This document shows positions 8,042 through 16,762 of a stretch of DNA of 33,807 nt, piece by piece (the stretch's first letter is position 1; every line of letters begins with the position of its first letter). Below the pieces are notes generated by a model. The model saw only the letters and a list, made by a program, of their open reading frames with translations, did not search any database and was not told the origin of the DNA. This stretch comes from Hydrogenobacter sp. (GTDB lineage: Bacteria > Aquificota > Aquificia > Aquificales > Aquificaceae). The position numbers and the translations under genes are program-made. The DNA lies in the NCBI GenBank assembly GCA_028276405.1, contig JAPYWJ010000013.1, forward strand, positions 1-33,807, read 5' to 3'.

Positions 8042-8323
8042 CTATTCTTTCTTACCATAGTGTTTGGTAAGGTACTCTACTATCTTGGGGACATCTTCCT
8101 GTTTTACCGGAGCACCAAAAGCCTTTATCATCTTGTTGACTTCCACTTCCCATCCCTTCTTGTCTAAAAATGGAGAGTTCATCTGTATGTAATCAAGGCT
8201 GTGACACACAGAGCAGTTTGCTTCTACCAGAGCTTTGCCTTCGCCATCTTTTAGCTTTACCTTCTCTTCCCCCGCCAAGGAAAGCGCGGAAAGAACTCCC
8301 ATCAACACAAAAAGACGCCTCAT
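8042..8323 (-). CDS. Small periplasmic monohaem cytochrome c (SorB-like)
   Basis: This 93-residue protein has a Sec signal peptide (about 1-18, MRRLFVLMGVLSALSLAG) and a single haem-binding motif Cys37-Ser-Val-Cys40-His41. Several Met residues (48, 64) could be the sixth haem ligand. The start is ATG 8323, preceded by AAGGAGGT; an upstream ATG would run into the previous gene. It lies 13 bases after the sulfite oxidase-like gene, the same order as sorA-sorB of known sulfite:cytochrome c oxidoreductases. It is therefore inferred to be the electron acceptor of that enzyme. It could also be a general shuttle cytochrome. Confidence 0.85.
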   Translation of the reverse strand: MRRLFVLMGVLSALSLAGEEKVKLKDGEGKALVEANCSVCHSLDYIQMNSPFLDKKGWEVEVNKMIKAFGAPVKQEDVPKIVEYLTKHYGKKE

Positions 8324-8336
8324 AGTTATTACCTCC

Positions 8337-9575
8337 TTAAACAACTTTGATGCTTATCTTTTGAACCACATTATGAAGGTATCCTGCAGGGTTCCATATG
8401 AGTTCAAAGGTTTGGGTCTGCCCTATCTTGTTGCTTGCCTTTGCCATTATTGTATAAGTACCCTTTTTGGGAGGTTTGAACACATAAGTAAACTGTCTCC
8501 AAGAATAACGCCCGTAGTCTTTTCCAAGCTGTGCTTCACGCCATGTTTTTCCACCGTCCGTGGAGATCTCTACCATGTTAATGCCGTATCCACCATCCCA
8601 AGCTACGCCTTTGATCTCAACAAGTTGACCAAGCCTGAAGGTTTGCCCATCGTTTATGTTAGTTATGAGAGAGTTTACTACCATCTCCGTTATAGGTGTG
8701 TTGACCGCGGTCTCTTGGGATGTAAACCTGTCCCTTATGGGAAACTTTCCTAAGGGTATTCTGTATGCATTTTTCATCCAAAAGCCATCAAAGGGTTTAG
8801 AAACTACATCTATGGAAATTATGTGCTTCATCCAGTAGGTAGCTGTCCAGCCTGGGACTACTAACCTTGCGGGGAATCCGTTCCAGTGGGGGAGAGGTTC
8901 TCCGTTCATCTCGTAAGCTATGATGGTGTTCTCATCAAGAGCCTTCCATACGGGTATGCTCTTGACAAAGTCAGGTGTCCCTGCTGCAACGCCTGTGTCC
9001 GCACCATTAACTACCACTTCAAGGGCGTTTCCTTTTAGACCTGCCTTTTCCAAAATGTCTTTAAGTCTAACACCTTTCCATTTTGCGTTACCCATAGCTC
9101 CGTATCCCCACTCAACACCTGCCACATGAGGTTTGAAAAGCCCTCTTCTGTTTCCGGAACACATACAGAGCGCAACTATCTCTACCTGCTCAAACTTGGT
9201 CTTGAGATCGTCAAGGGTGAGCTCAAAAGGTCTCTCTACAGCATCCCCTCCTATGGTAAGCTTCCAAGTTTTCGCGTCCACTTCTGGTATGTTGGAAAGG
9301 TGGTACCTCACGAAGAACACATCGTTGGGTGTGAACATCTCGTTGAAATACTTAACAGGAGTTTCGTAGTTTGGTGGCCTGTAAGTTTTCTTTATAAGGG
9401 GTTTTTTGCCCGGAAGAGCTTCAAGCACCTGTTCTTCAAGAACACCCTCTGGAAGCTCTTTTACCGCGGTGCTAAGCAATGATGGGTCCACCGCTGCCAA
9501 AACATACTTAGGTACCAAAAGTCCGCCTGCAGTTGCAACAAGACTGCCTTTTAGGAACTTTCGCCTGCTCAGCAT
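8337..9575 (-). CDS. Sulfite oxidase-family molybdoenzyme (SorA/SoxC-like sulfite dehydrogenase)
   Basis: The 412-residue precursor begins with a twin-arginine signal (SRRKFLKGSLVATAGG, about 3-18), so the folded, cofactor-loaded enzyme is exported to the periplasm. The molybdopterin domain (about 85-270) contains Cys139 in CMCSGNRRG, corresponding to the conserved Mo-ligating cysteine of sulfite oxidases. The C-terminal Mo-co dimerisation domain (about 285-410) carries VEISTDGGKTW. The family oxidises sulfite to sulfate; bacterial SorA passes electrons to a partner cytochrome c, which here follows immediately. A strong GGGAGGT site precedes the ATG. SoxC of the Sox system is the alternative, but no sox genes are adjacent and the neighbour resembles SorB more than the dihaem SoxD. 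Confidence 0.88.
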   Translation of the reverse strand: MLSRRKFLKGSLVATAGGLLVPKYVLAAVDPSLLSTAVKELPEGVLEEQVLEALPGKKPLIKKTYRPPNYETPVKYFNEMFTPNDVFFVRYHLSNIPEVDAKTWKLTIGGDAVERPFELTLDDLKTKFEQVEIVALCMCSGNRRGLFKPHVAGVEWGYGAMGNAKWKGVRLKDILEKAGLKGNALEVVVNGADTGVAAGTPDFVKSIPVWKALDENTIIAYEMNGEPLPHWNGFPARLVVPGWTATYWMKHIISIDVVSKPFDGFWMKNAYRIPLGKFPIRDRFTSQETAVNTPITEMVVNSLITNINDGQTFRLGQLVEIKGVAWDGGYGINMVEISTDGGKTWREAQLGKDYGRYSWRQFTYVFKPPKKGTYTIMAKASNKIGQTQTFELIWNPAGYLHNVVQKISIKVV

Positions 9576-9606
9576 ATTTTACCTCCCTTTAGAATTCACT
9601 AAGTAA

Positions 9607-9635
9607 TATTTAATCACACTTAAAAAAGATTTCAA
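9607..9635 (-). promoter_or_regulatory. Possible promoter of the sorA-like operon
   Basis: On the minus strand TTGAAA (9635-9630) and TAAATA (9612-9607) are 17 bases apart in an AT-rich gap. The start would be near 9600, about 25 bases before the ATG at 9575, with the ribosome site in between. The -10 box is weak. Confidence 0.4.
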
Positions 9636-9696
9636 TAAGAAATTTTTATAAAATTTATAAAACTTCATTATGCACAGAGAGAACGCGTAAGTGGGA

Positions 9697-9702
9697 TATA
9701 AT
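9697..9702 (+). promoter_or_regulatory. -10 box of argF, seven bases from the ATG
   Basis: TATAAT at 9697-9702 is followed by the argF ATG at 9710, with no Shine-Dalgarno sequence between. The predicted transcript is leaderless or nearly so. No good -35 hexamer is visible. The rest of the 134-base divergent gap is AT-rich and holds the opposing operon's promoter. Confidence 0.5.
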
Positions 9703-9709
9703 ATTTTAA

Positions 9710-10627
9710 ATGGTAAGGCACTTTATAGACCTTTGGGATATAAGCCCTGATGAGGGATGGCGCATTTTATTAGATACCCAAGACATAAAAAAAGGTAAAG
9801 ATACCCAAAAATACCTTCTGGAGAGAAATGTGGGTTTGTTTTTCACAAAACCTTCCACAAGGACGAGGGTATCTTTTGAAGTAGCTGTAAACCAGTTGGG
9901 TGGGAATGCCATATATCTTGCAGAGCAAAACCTTCAAATATCAAGAGGTGAGGACTTAAAAGACACAGCAAGAACCTTATCCAGATACTTGGACTGCGTA
10001 GTCATAAGGACTGATGCCCATAGAAAGCTTGAAGAGTTTGCCAAACACTCTACGGTGCCCGTGATAAATGCCCTCACAGACATGTCTCACCCCTGTCAGG
10101 TACTTAGCGATGTATTTACTCTTTACGAGGTTTTCAAAGAAGACCTTAGAAGCATAAAGATAGCTTATGTAGGTGACGGGAACAATGTGTGTAATACTTG
10201 GCTTGTAGCTGCTGGTCTTTTTGGTCTAAATCTTGTTGTAGCAGTCCCAGAAGGCTACGAACCGAGCAGTTATTATTATCAGGCGGGTGAAGACCTTTGC
10301 AGGATCACTGGGGGTAGTATATACATAACGACAAATCCTGTAGAAGCGGTAAAAGATGCGCATATAGTTTACACGGATGTGTGGGTGAGCATGAATCAAG
10401 AAAGAAACGAAGAAAAATTGAAGGTTCTCATGCCTTATCGGGTAAACGCAGAGCTTTTGTCTTATGCAAAGGAAAGTGTAAAGGTGATGCACTGTCTGCC
10501 TGCTAACAAAGGTGAGGAGATAACCGAGGATGTTTTTGAAAGGTTTGCAGATTTCATATTCACACAAGCAGAAAATAGACTACACACTCAAAAGGCGTTG
10601 CTCAAGTTTATAATAAATAACTCATGA
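9710..10627 (+). CDS. argF: Ornithine carbamoyltransferase
   Basis: It makes citrulline from ornithine and carbamoyl phosphate in arginine synthesis. The 305-residue protein carries the carbamoyl-phosphate site Ser-Thr-Arg-Thr-Arg (49-53, KPSTRTRVSFE), HPCQVLSD, and the ornithine-site motif His261-Cys-Leu-Pro264 (MHCLPANKGEE). The HCLP cysteine separates it from aspartate carbamoyltransferase. The start is the ATG that follows a TATAAT box by seven bases. The stop overlaps valS as ATGA. It is the first gene of the argF-valS-hldD-argB run. Confidence 0.96.
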   Translation: MVRHFIDLWDISPDEGWRILLDTQDIKKGKDTQKYLLERNVGLFFTKPSTRTRVSFEVAVNQLGGNAIYLAEQNLQISRGEDLKDTARTLSRYLDCVVIRTDAHRKLEEFAKHSTVPVINALTDMSHPCQVLSDVFTLYEVFKEDLRSIKIAYVGDGNNVCNTWLVAAGLFGLNLVVAVPEGYEPSSYYYQAGEDLCRITGGSIYITTNPVEAVKDAHIVYTDVWVSMNQERNEEKLKVLMPYRVNAELLSYAKESVKVMHCLPANKGEEITEDVFERFADFIFTQAENRLHTQKALLKFIINNS

Positions 10628-13600
10628 AAGACATAGGTGAGTATAACCATAAGATTGTGGAAGCTAAACACTCAAAGAATTGGGTAGAAAAAGCCCTCTA
10701 TCACTTAGCTGAAACTAACAAAGAAAACAGATTCTCTGTGGTTATACCTCCTCCTAATGTAACAGGCTCCCTCCACATGGGTCATGCTTTGAACGCTACT
10801 CTTCAGGACATAATGTGCAGATGGCAAAGAATGCTTGGCAAAAGCGTAGTGTGGGTACCGGGCTTTGATCACGCAGGCATTGCTACTCAGTATGTGGTGG
10901 ATAAAATGCTCCAGGAAGAAGGTAAAAACAGGTTAGACCTTGGTAGGGAGGAGTTTACCAAAAAGGTCTGGGAGTGGGTACCCATCTCTAGAAACTCTAT
11001 AAAGGAACAACTTGAAAAGCTTGGTGTCAGTGTCGATTGGGGAAGGGAGAGATTTACTCTTGACGAAGGCTTTTCAAGAGCTGTCAGATACGCTTTTAGA
11101 AAGCTCTACGAAGATGGACTCATATATAGGGGTGAGTACATAATAAACTGGTGTCCCAAAGACATGACCGCTCTTTCTGACCTTGAGGTGGAGCACGAGG
11201 AAGAAGACGGAAAACTTTACTACATAAAGTATCCCTTAGAAGACGGTTCTGGATACATAACTGTTGCCACAACAAGACCAGAAACTATGTTAGGAGATAC
11301 CGCTGTAGCTGTCCATCCTGCGGACGAAAGATACAAACATCTTATCGGCAAAAAAGTAAGACTACCCTTAGTAAATTGGAAAAGAAGGTCCATGTCAGAC
11401 CAAGAGGTATCTGCGGAGATACCTATAATAGCGGATGAATCTGTACTTTCGGAATTCGGTACTGGAGCGGTCAAGATCACGCCAGCTCACGACCCTAAGG
11501 ACTTTGAGATAGGTAAAAGACATAACCTACCCTTTGTAAAGGTCATGGACCAGCAGGCTCGTATGAACCAAAACGCCGGTGATTTTAACGGTCTTGACAG
11601 ATACACTGCAAGAGAAAAAATAGTAGAAAAGCTTTCCCAGATGGGACTTTTGGAAAAGGTAGAGCATCACAGGCACGCTGTAGGCAAGTGCTATAGGTGT
11701 AAGACTACCTTAGAGCCCATGGTTTCAGTGCAGTGGTTCGTAAAAGTCTCTGACCCAAAAATAAAAGACAGAGCCATAAGAGTTGTTGAAGAAGGAAGGG
11801 TGAGGTTCATACCAGAGGGTTGGAAAAAGATTTACCTGCATTGGATGGAAAACTTGAAAGATTGGTGCATATCAAGGCAGATATGGTGGGGACATCGTAT
11901 ACCCGTATGGTACTGTAAAGACTGCGGTAAAGAAAATGTATTCACAGATGATGACTTTGATAGGGTTTATGACAAGGTCATATTTAACCTTATAGCGGAC
12001 GGTAAGATAGACTACACTTTTACTCCAGAAGAGGTGGAGAAGGTTTTAAACTCACCTTCCTTTGCTCACCCTGAGATGACTGTGCTTAACTTTTACAAAA
12101 AGTTTGCTTTCCACAAATACCACTCTACAAGGCTGGATGCTCACACTCTCAGGCTCTTTTTATCTCAAGACCTAAATCCTATGGCACTGCTTACAGAAAA
12201 AAGAAACAGATACAGGTACGACTCCAAGTCCAAAAGTTACACCTTTGTCCTAAGGTGTAAGCATTGTTCTTCTGAAAACTTATCACAAGAAGAGGATGTT
12301 TTGGACACATGGTTCTCTTCTGCCCTTTGGCCCTTTGGCGTTTTCGGGTGGCCAGAAAAGACCAAAGACCTTGAGAACCTTTATCCTACAGACCTTTTGG
12401 TGACAGGTTTTGACATTATCTTTTTCTGGGTTGCACGCATGATAATGATGGGGACCTACTTTACGAGTGACATACCCTTTAGAGATGTCTACATACATGC
12501 ACTCGTACGAGATGAAAAGGGACAGAAGATGTCAAAAACCAAAGGCAATGTAATAGACCCTTTGGATATAATAGAACGCTACGGTGCGGACGCTTTGAGG
12601 TTTACACTTGCTGTACTTACCGTACAAGGCAGAGACATAAGGCTATCTGAAAAAAGGTTTGAAGGGTACAAACATTTTGCCAACAAGCTCTGGAACGCAG
12701 GAAGGTTTATTCTGATGAACATAGATAATCAATTACTTCAGGACATGCCCTACGCATCAGCTCCGAGAACCGAAGACCTTTGGATACTCACTAAACTAAA
12801 CAGAGTCATAAATAAAGTCAGCTTAGCCTTACATGAATATGAATTTTCTACAGCAAGCCAAACTCTTTACGAGTTTATCTGGGGAGAGTTTTGTGATTGG
12901 TACTTAGAGATGTCTAAACTCAGGCTTTATGCAAAACCAAAAGAAGGTCTATCGGAAGAGGAAAAAAAGTTAGAAGAGGCAAAGATAAAAGCGGAAAGAA
13001 TAACTGTCCAAACAGTACTTCTGAGCGTGTTTGACAGAATTCTCAGGCTTTTGCATCCCTTCATGCCTTACATAACCCAGGAGTTATACTCTAAGCTACC
13101 CACAGCTTACAAAGAGGACATATCCCTGAGCGAGTTTCCCACATTTAACCCACAAGAGGTTTTTCCAGAGGCAGAAGAAAAAGTAGAAAAACTAAAAGGT
13201 GTCATATCCGCCATAAGGTCCCTCAGGAGTGATCTGAGGATAGAGCCTTCAAAGAAGATAAAGCTTTATTACAAGACAAGCACAGAGGAATACGAAGAGT
13301 TCAGACAGCACATACTAAGCTTGGCAAGACTTGAGGATCTTATCAAAGTAGAACAAAAACCTATAAACTCTGTAGCGGGCTTCTATAAAGACTTTGAGTT
13401 TTTCATACCCGTAGAGGAAGGCATAAAAGTCAACGAGCTTTTAGCTTCTTACACTAAAAGATATCAAGAAGTTATAAAAGCTCTTGAAAGCATCCAGAAG
13501 AAACTGAGCAACGAAAATTTTCTGAAGAAAGCACCGCAGGAAGAAGTGCAAAAGGCAAGGTCCTTAGAAGAAGAACTAAACGCAGAAAAAGCCAAGTTGG

Positions 13601-13653
13601 AAAGCCTCATAAAATCCCTCAAGGAAGTAAGCACTACAGAGGCTACGCTATGA
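10624..13653 (+). CDS. valS: Valyl-tRNA synthetase with an interrupted zinc ribbon
   Basis: This class I synthetase charges tRNA-Val. The signatures are HMGH (51-54, after PPPNVTGSL), the CP1 editing domain (about 200-350, with TTRPETMLGDTAV), KMSKT (635-639, in QKMSKTKGNVIDP), an anticodon-binding domain, and a C-terminal coiled coil (about 945-1005). At 1009 residues it is longer than many bacterial ValRS. The excess lies between Cys431-x2-Cys434 and Cys545-x2-Cys548: the zinc ribbon just before EDVLDTWFSSALWPF is split by about 110 residues instead of the usual dozen or so. The insert is Phe/Tyr/Lys rich and I do not recognise its fold. The ATGA overlaps at both ends couple it to argF and hldD. 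Confidence 0.96.
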   Translation: MKDIGEYNHKIVEAKHSKNWVEKALYHLAETNKENRFSVVIPPPNVTGSLHMGHALNATLQDIMCRWQRMLGKSVVWVPGFDHAGIATQYVVDKMLQEEGKNRLDLGREEFTKKVWEWVPISRNSIKEQLEKLGVSVDWGRERFTLDEGFSRAVRYAFRKLYEDGLIYRGEYIINWCPKDMTALSDLEVEHEEEDGKLYYIKYPLEDGSGYITVATTRPETMLGDTAVAVHPADERYKHLIGKKVRLPLVNWKRRSMSDQEVSAEIPIIADESVLSEFGTGAVKITPAHDPKDFEIGKRHNLPFVKVMDQQARMNQNAGDFNGLDRYTAREKIVEKLSQMGLLEKVEHHRHAVGKCYRCKTTLEPMVSVQWFVKVSDPKIKDRAIRVVEEGRVRFIPEGWKKIYLHWMENLKDWCISRQIWWGHRIPVWYCKDCGKENVFTDDDFDRVYDKVIFNLIADGKIDYTFTPEEVEKVLNSPSFAHPEMTVLNFYKKFAFHKYHSTRLDAHTLRLFLSQDLNPMALLTEKRNRYRYDSKSKSYTFVLRCKHCSSENLSQEEDVLDTWFSSALWPFGVFGWPEKTKDLENLYPTDLLVTGFDIIFFWVARMIMMGTYFTSDIPFRDVYIHALVRDEKGQKMSKTKGNVIDPLDIIERYGADALRFTLAVLTVQGRDIRLSEKRFEGYKHFANKLWNAGRFILMNIDNQLLQDMPYASAPRTEDLWILTKLNRVINKVSLALHEYEFSTASQTLYEFIWGEFCDWYLEMSKLRLYAKPKEGLSEEEKKLEEAKIKAERITVQTVLLSVFDRILRLLHPFMPYITQELYSKLPTAYKEDISLSEFPTFNPQEVFPEAEEKVEKLKGVISAIRSLRSDLRIEPSKKIKLYYKTSTEEYEEFRQHILSLARLEDLIKVEQKPINSVAGFYKDFEFFIPVEEGIKVNELLASYTKRYQEVIKALESIQKKLSNENFLKKAPQEEVQKARSLEEELNAEKAKLESLIKSLKEVSTTEATL

Positions 13654-14576
13654 GGGTGCTTATAACAGGAGGAGCGGGTTTCATAGGTTCCAATATAGCC
13701 AAACATATAGAAAGGGTCTATCCCAACTCAAAAGTGTATGTGCTTGATGACTTTTCTTCTGGTCATTTTAAAAACTTACTTGGCTTTAAAGGAGAGGTAA
13801 TAACGGGGGATGTGAGGGACGCAGAGCTATGGAACTGGATGACAAAAGAGTATGAGTTTCATGTGGTGTTTCATCAAGCTGCCATAACGGACACCACCAT
13901 AACAGACCAAAAGCTCATGATGGAAGTTAACGCTGAAAGTTTCAGACATGTGCTCAGAGCGGTTCTTTTGTGGAACGCTAAACTTATTTATGCGTCTTCT
14001 GCCGGTGTATACGGAAATGTGCCCCCACCCATGAGAGAGGAAGGAGAATTAAAACCCGAAAACATATACGGCTTTTCCAAACTCCTAATGGACAGGATAG
14101 CCACAAACTTTATGGAACAATACCCCCACATAAAGGTGGTAGGATTTAGATACTTTAATGTTTACGGACAGGGAGAAGCTTACAAAGGCAAGTCAGCAAG
14201 TATGATATACCAGATATACAAAAAGCTTGTTTCGGGAGAAAGACCCAGACTTTTCAAGTGGGGCGAGCAAAAAAGAGACTTTGTTTACATAAAGGATGTG
14301 GTGAAAGCTAACATGTTAGCATTAGAAAAGGATGTGTCTGGTATCTTCAATGTGGGTACAGGGAAAGCAAGAAGTTTTAATGAGATAGTGGAAATACTAA
14401 GCAGAGAGCTAAATATAAAGACAGAGGTAGAGTACTTTGACTGTCCTTATGACTTCTATCAGAAGTACACGCAGGCAGATATAACCAGAATAAAAGAACA
14501 CCTTGGGTACACACCAGACTATACCCTTGAAGAAGGCATAAAGGACTACTTAGAGGTAATATCCTCATGCCTATAA
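13650..14576 (+). CDS. hldD: ADP-L-glycero-D-manno-heptose 6-epimerase
   Basis: HldD converts ADP-D-glycero- to ADP-L-glycero-D-manno-heptose, the last step to the core heptose of LPS. The 308-residue extended short-chain dehydrogenase starts with the NAD(P) motif ITGGAGFIGSN. The catalytic Ser-Tyr-Lys set is SSAGVYG and YGFSK. The features separating HldD from general UDP-sugar epimerases are RYFNVYGQGEAYKGK, KRDFVYIKDVVKAN, GIFNVGTGKARSF and YQKYTQADITRI. It implies an outer membrane with heptose-containing LPS. The start overlaps the valS stop (ATGA), and its 3' end overlaps argB by 10 bases. A generic NAD-dependent epimerase is the fallback reading. Confidence 0.88.
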   Translation: MRVLITGGAGFIGSNIAKHIERVYPNSKVYVLDDFSSGHFKNLLGFKGEVITGDVRDAELWNWMTKEYEFHVVFHQAAITDTTITDQKLMMEVNAESFRHVLRAVLLWNAKLIYASSAGVYGNVPPPMREEGELKPENIYGFSKLLMDRIATNFMEQYPHIKVVGFRYFNVYGQGEAYKGKSASMIYQIYKKLVSGERPRLFKWGEQKRDFVYIKDVVKANMLALEKDVSGIFNVGTGKARSFNEIVEILSRELNIKTEVEYFDCPYDFYQKYTQADITRIKEHLGYTPDYTLEEGIKDYLEVISSCL

Positions 14577-15466
14577 AGGAGCTTATATATAAGGCTAAAA
14601 CGCTCCAATCTGCACTTCCATACATAAGGCAGTTTTACGGTAAAACCTTTGTGATCAAGTACGGAGGCTCTGCAATGACAGAAGAGTCTCTACGGGAGAG
14701 CTTTGCAAAAGATATTCTACTGCTTAGGTATGTGGGAATAAAGGTGATAGTAGTACACGGTGGAGGGCCACAGATAAATAAGACCTTAGAAAGTTTCGGA
14801 ATAAAAACTAAGTTCGTAGGGGGTATGAGAAAAACTGACGAAGAGACTATGCATGTAGTAGAGATGGTGCTTGCAGGAGATATAAACAAAGACATAGTAG
14901 CGCTTATAAACAAACACAGTGGTGAGCAGGTATACGCAGTGGGACTCTCAGGCAGGGATGGAAACCTCATAAAGGCTAAGAAATTGGACAAAGAAGGGTA
15001 CTTTAAGGAGTTGGGGCTTGAAGTACCTCAAGAGGATATAGGTTTTGTAGGTCAAGTTATAAGTATAAACACCCACTTACTTACGACCTTAATGGACAAC
15101 AATTACATACCCGTTATAGCACCCATCGGTGTAGGCTCCTGCGGAGAAGCATACAACATAAACGCTGATGTGGTCGCAAGTGAGGTTGCAAGGTACATGA
15201 AGGCAGAAAAGCTCATATTCCTGACAGATACAGAGGGTATAAAAGACCAAAGTGGAGAGGTTATATCCTCAATAAACAAAGATAAAGCCTACGAACTTAT
15301 AAAAAATGGTACTATAAGGGGTGGTATGATACCAAAGGTAAAAAGTGCACTCAAAGCCCTACAAGGAGGCGTTAAAAAAGCTCATATTATAGATGGTAGA
15401 TGTCCACACTCCATACTTTTAGAGGTTTTCACAGAAGAAGGCATAGGTACAGAAATAGTGGACTAA
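14567..15466 (+). CDS. argB: Acetylglutamate kinase
   Basis: ArgB phosphorylates N-acetylglutamate in arginine synthesis. The 299-residue amino-acid kinase fold protein shows FVIKYGGSAM near the N-terminus, VVHGGGPQINKTL (acetylglutamate binding), and VGLSGRDGNLIKAKK. Towards the C-terminus it has LTDTEGIKDQSG and GGMIPKVKSALKAL, the latter being the ATP-binding part. The N-terminal helix before residue 20 (KAKTLQSALPYIRQFYG) is typical of the arginine-sensitive hexameric type. It overlaps hldD by 10 bases, and its stop overlaps the convergent aroE by 4 bases. Confidence 0.96.
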   Translation: MPIKELIYKAKTLQSALPYIRQFYGKTFVIKYGGSAMTEESLRESFAKDILLLRYVGIKVIVVHGGGPQINKTLESFGIKTKFVGGMRKTDEETMHVVEMVLAGDINKDIVALINKHSGEQVYAVGLSGRDGNLIKAKKLDKEGYFKELGLEVPQEDIGFVGQVISINTHLLTTLMDNNYIPVIAPIGVGSCGEAYNINADVVASEVARYMKAEKLIFLTDTEGIKDQSGEVISSINKDKAYELIKNGTIRGGMIPKVKSALKALQGGVKKAHIIDGRCPHSILLEVFTEEGIGTEIVD

Positions 15467-16275
15467 TTAAGAATATAAGATGACAAACTCTCCTTTACGA
15501 CGCTCAAAGGGACTTCCATATTAGTCCATATCCTGAAGCTCTCTATTCCTTGATAAAGAAGCATGATAAGTCCATCCTGTGCTTTTGCACCCTTTTCTAA
15601 AGCCTTTTCCAAAAGGGGTGTCCTCTTGTATATAACATCAAAAACCGTGTGATTTTCTCTTATCTTCTCGTAATCAAAAAGGTGGGGGTCCCTTTCTGAT
15701 AAGCCCACAGAGGTTGTGTTTACTATTATATCTACATCATCAAGCACATCTTCGGGATTGCTTACCACATGCAGGGAAAATCTTTCTGCTAACTCAAGCG
15801 CTTTTTGAACAGTCCTGTTCCACACATAAACATAACAACCTTCCTTACTGAGGGCATAAAAGACCGCTTTTGAAGTACCACCTGCCCCCAAAACTAACAC
15901 CTTCTTGTTTTTTATGTCTCCCTCCAAGTCTTTTAATGCTTTGAGAAAGCCTATCCAGTCAGTGTTGTATCCTTCTATCTGGTTTTCAAACTTTACGGTG
16001 TTTACAGCACCTATTTGTTTTGCATGTTCATCTAAAAGGTCACAAAGCTCAAGTGCTCTTTCTTTAAAAGGTAAAGTAATGTTTACACCTTTCACTCCTA
16101 GAGCTTTCAAGCCTAAGAAAGCGGTGTTGAAGTTCTTAGGTTCTACTTCAAAAGGCACATAGACAGCATCCACAGAAAAGTATTCAAAGGAAGCATTCTG
16201 AAATACAGGGGATAGAGAGTGCTTCACAGGATAACCCAATATACCGTAGACCTGTGTCTTTCCAGATATCTTCAT
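15463..16275 (-). CDS. aroE: Shikimate dehydrogenase
   Basis: AroE reduces 3-dehydroshikimate to shikimate with NADPH. The 270-residue protein has the substrate motif GYPVKHSLSP near the N-terminus, NITLPFKE with the catalytic Lys, and AVNTVKF. It then has the nucleotide-binding loop VLGAGGTSKAVFYAL, VWNRTVQKA, and near the C-terminus DGLIMLLYQGIESF. The start taken is ATG 16275, whose first bases form ATGA with the nfu stop; a longer reading from 16320 would add 15 unrelated residues inside nfu. It is the last gene of the sulfur-transfer cluster, with no obvious functional link to it. Confidence 0.94.
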   Translation of the reverse strand: MKISGKTQVYGILGYPVKHSLSPVFQNASFEYFSVDAVYVPFEVEPKNFNTAFLGLKALGVKGVNITLPFKERALELCDLLDEHAKQIGAVNTVKFENQIEGYNTDWIGFLKALKDLEGDIKNKKVLVLGAGGTSKAVFYALSKEGCYVYVWNRTVQKALELAERFSLHVVSNPEDVLDDVDIIVNTTSVGLSERDPHLFDYEKIRENHTVFDVIYKRTPLLEKALEKGAKAQDGLIMLLYQGIESFRIWTNMEVPLSVVKESLSSYILN

Positions 16276-16523
16276 CCAATGTGGAGTCTGGGTTGTAGTA
16301 TCTCCACCTTTTTGACCCAAGAGAGGTTTCCGCGTATAGCCATGTCTACCACATCCTTTACGCTCGCGTCAACTATGGGACATTCGGTACAACCTCCTTC
16401 AAACTGTAGATACACATTCCCTTCCTTGATATCAACAAGCTTTAGGTCTCCATGATGTTCCTTAAGAGCAGGTCTTATCTTTTTCAAAACATCCTCTACT
16501 TGCTTAAACTCCTCTGACATCAT
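16272..16523 (-). CDS. NifU C-terminal-domain (Nfu-type) Fe-S cluster carrier
   Basis: Nfu proteins bind a [4Fe-4S] cluster between two subunits and deliver it to apo-proteins. This 83-residue protein is a single NifU C-terminal domain, with Cys45-Thr-Glu-Cys48 in FEGGCTECPI and the flanking VYLQF strand and VKDVVDMAI helix. The start is ATG 16523, preceded by GGAGG and overlapping the upstream stop as ATGA. It is coupled to a DUF1858-like gene before it and aroE after it. With iscU at the head of the same run, it makes a scaffold-plus-carrier set. Confidence 0.92.
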   Translation of the reverse strand: MMSEEFKQVEDVLKKIRPALKEHHGDLKLVDIKEGNVYLQFEGGCTECPIVDASVKDVVDMAIRGNLSWVKKVEILQPRLHIG

Positions 16524-16762
16524 CTTTGATCCTCCGTTTCTCTGTATAAACGTTGTATCTTTTCCCATATAAGTCCCTGAGTTTCGTCATCTAAATCCAT
16601 CATACGGAAAAATCCTTTTAGCGTGAGCTTATCAAGTACCACATCTGCTATGTCTTCTTCCTCAAGCCTTTTAAGTCCACAGTTATACAGGAGTTCCTTT
16701 ATCTTAGGTTGTTCTTCAATGAGCTGTTTAAGGTTAGCGTCAAAGGTTATCCTGTCCTTCAT
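16520..16762 (-). CDS. Small DUF1858-like protein of unknown function
   Basis: This 80-residue, mostly helical protein has no signal or membrane segment. The first half (ITFDANLKQLIEEQPKIKEL, followed by YNCGLKRL) resembles the DUF1858 pattern seen in proteins near Fe-S and sulfur genes, but the paired cysteines of that family are absent; only one Cys (about residue 28) remains. The second half, TLKGFFRMMDLDDETQGLIW, is not recognised. It starts with an ATG preceded by AAGGA and overlaps tusA as ATGA, and it overlaps nfu the same way. The conserved coupling suggests a role with TusA/Nfu, perhaps as an adaptor, but the sequence gives no direct evidence of function. Confidence 0.75.
   Translation of the reverse strand: MKDRITFDANLKQLIEEQPKIKELLYNCGLKRLEEEDIADVVLDKLTLKGFFRMMDLDDETQGLIWEKIQRLYRETEDQR

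Noticed and set aside
8235-8753. 172-residue plus-strand frame across the sulfite dehydrogenase/cytochrome junction
   Set aside because: It is antisense to two genes with strong motifs and signal peptides, and has no recognisable domain.
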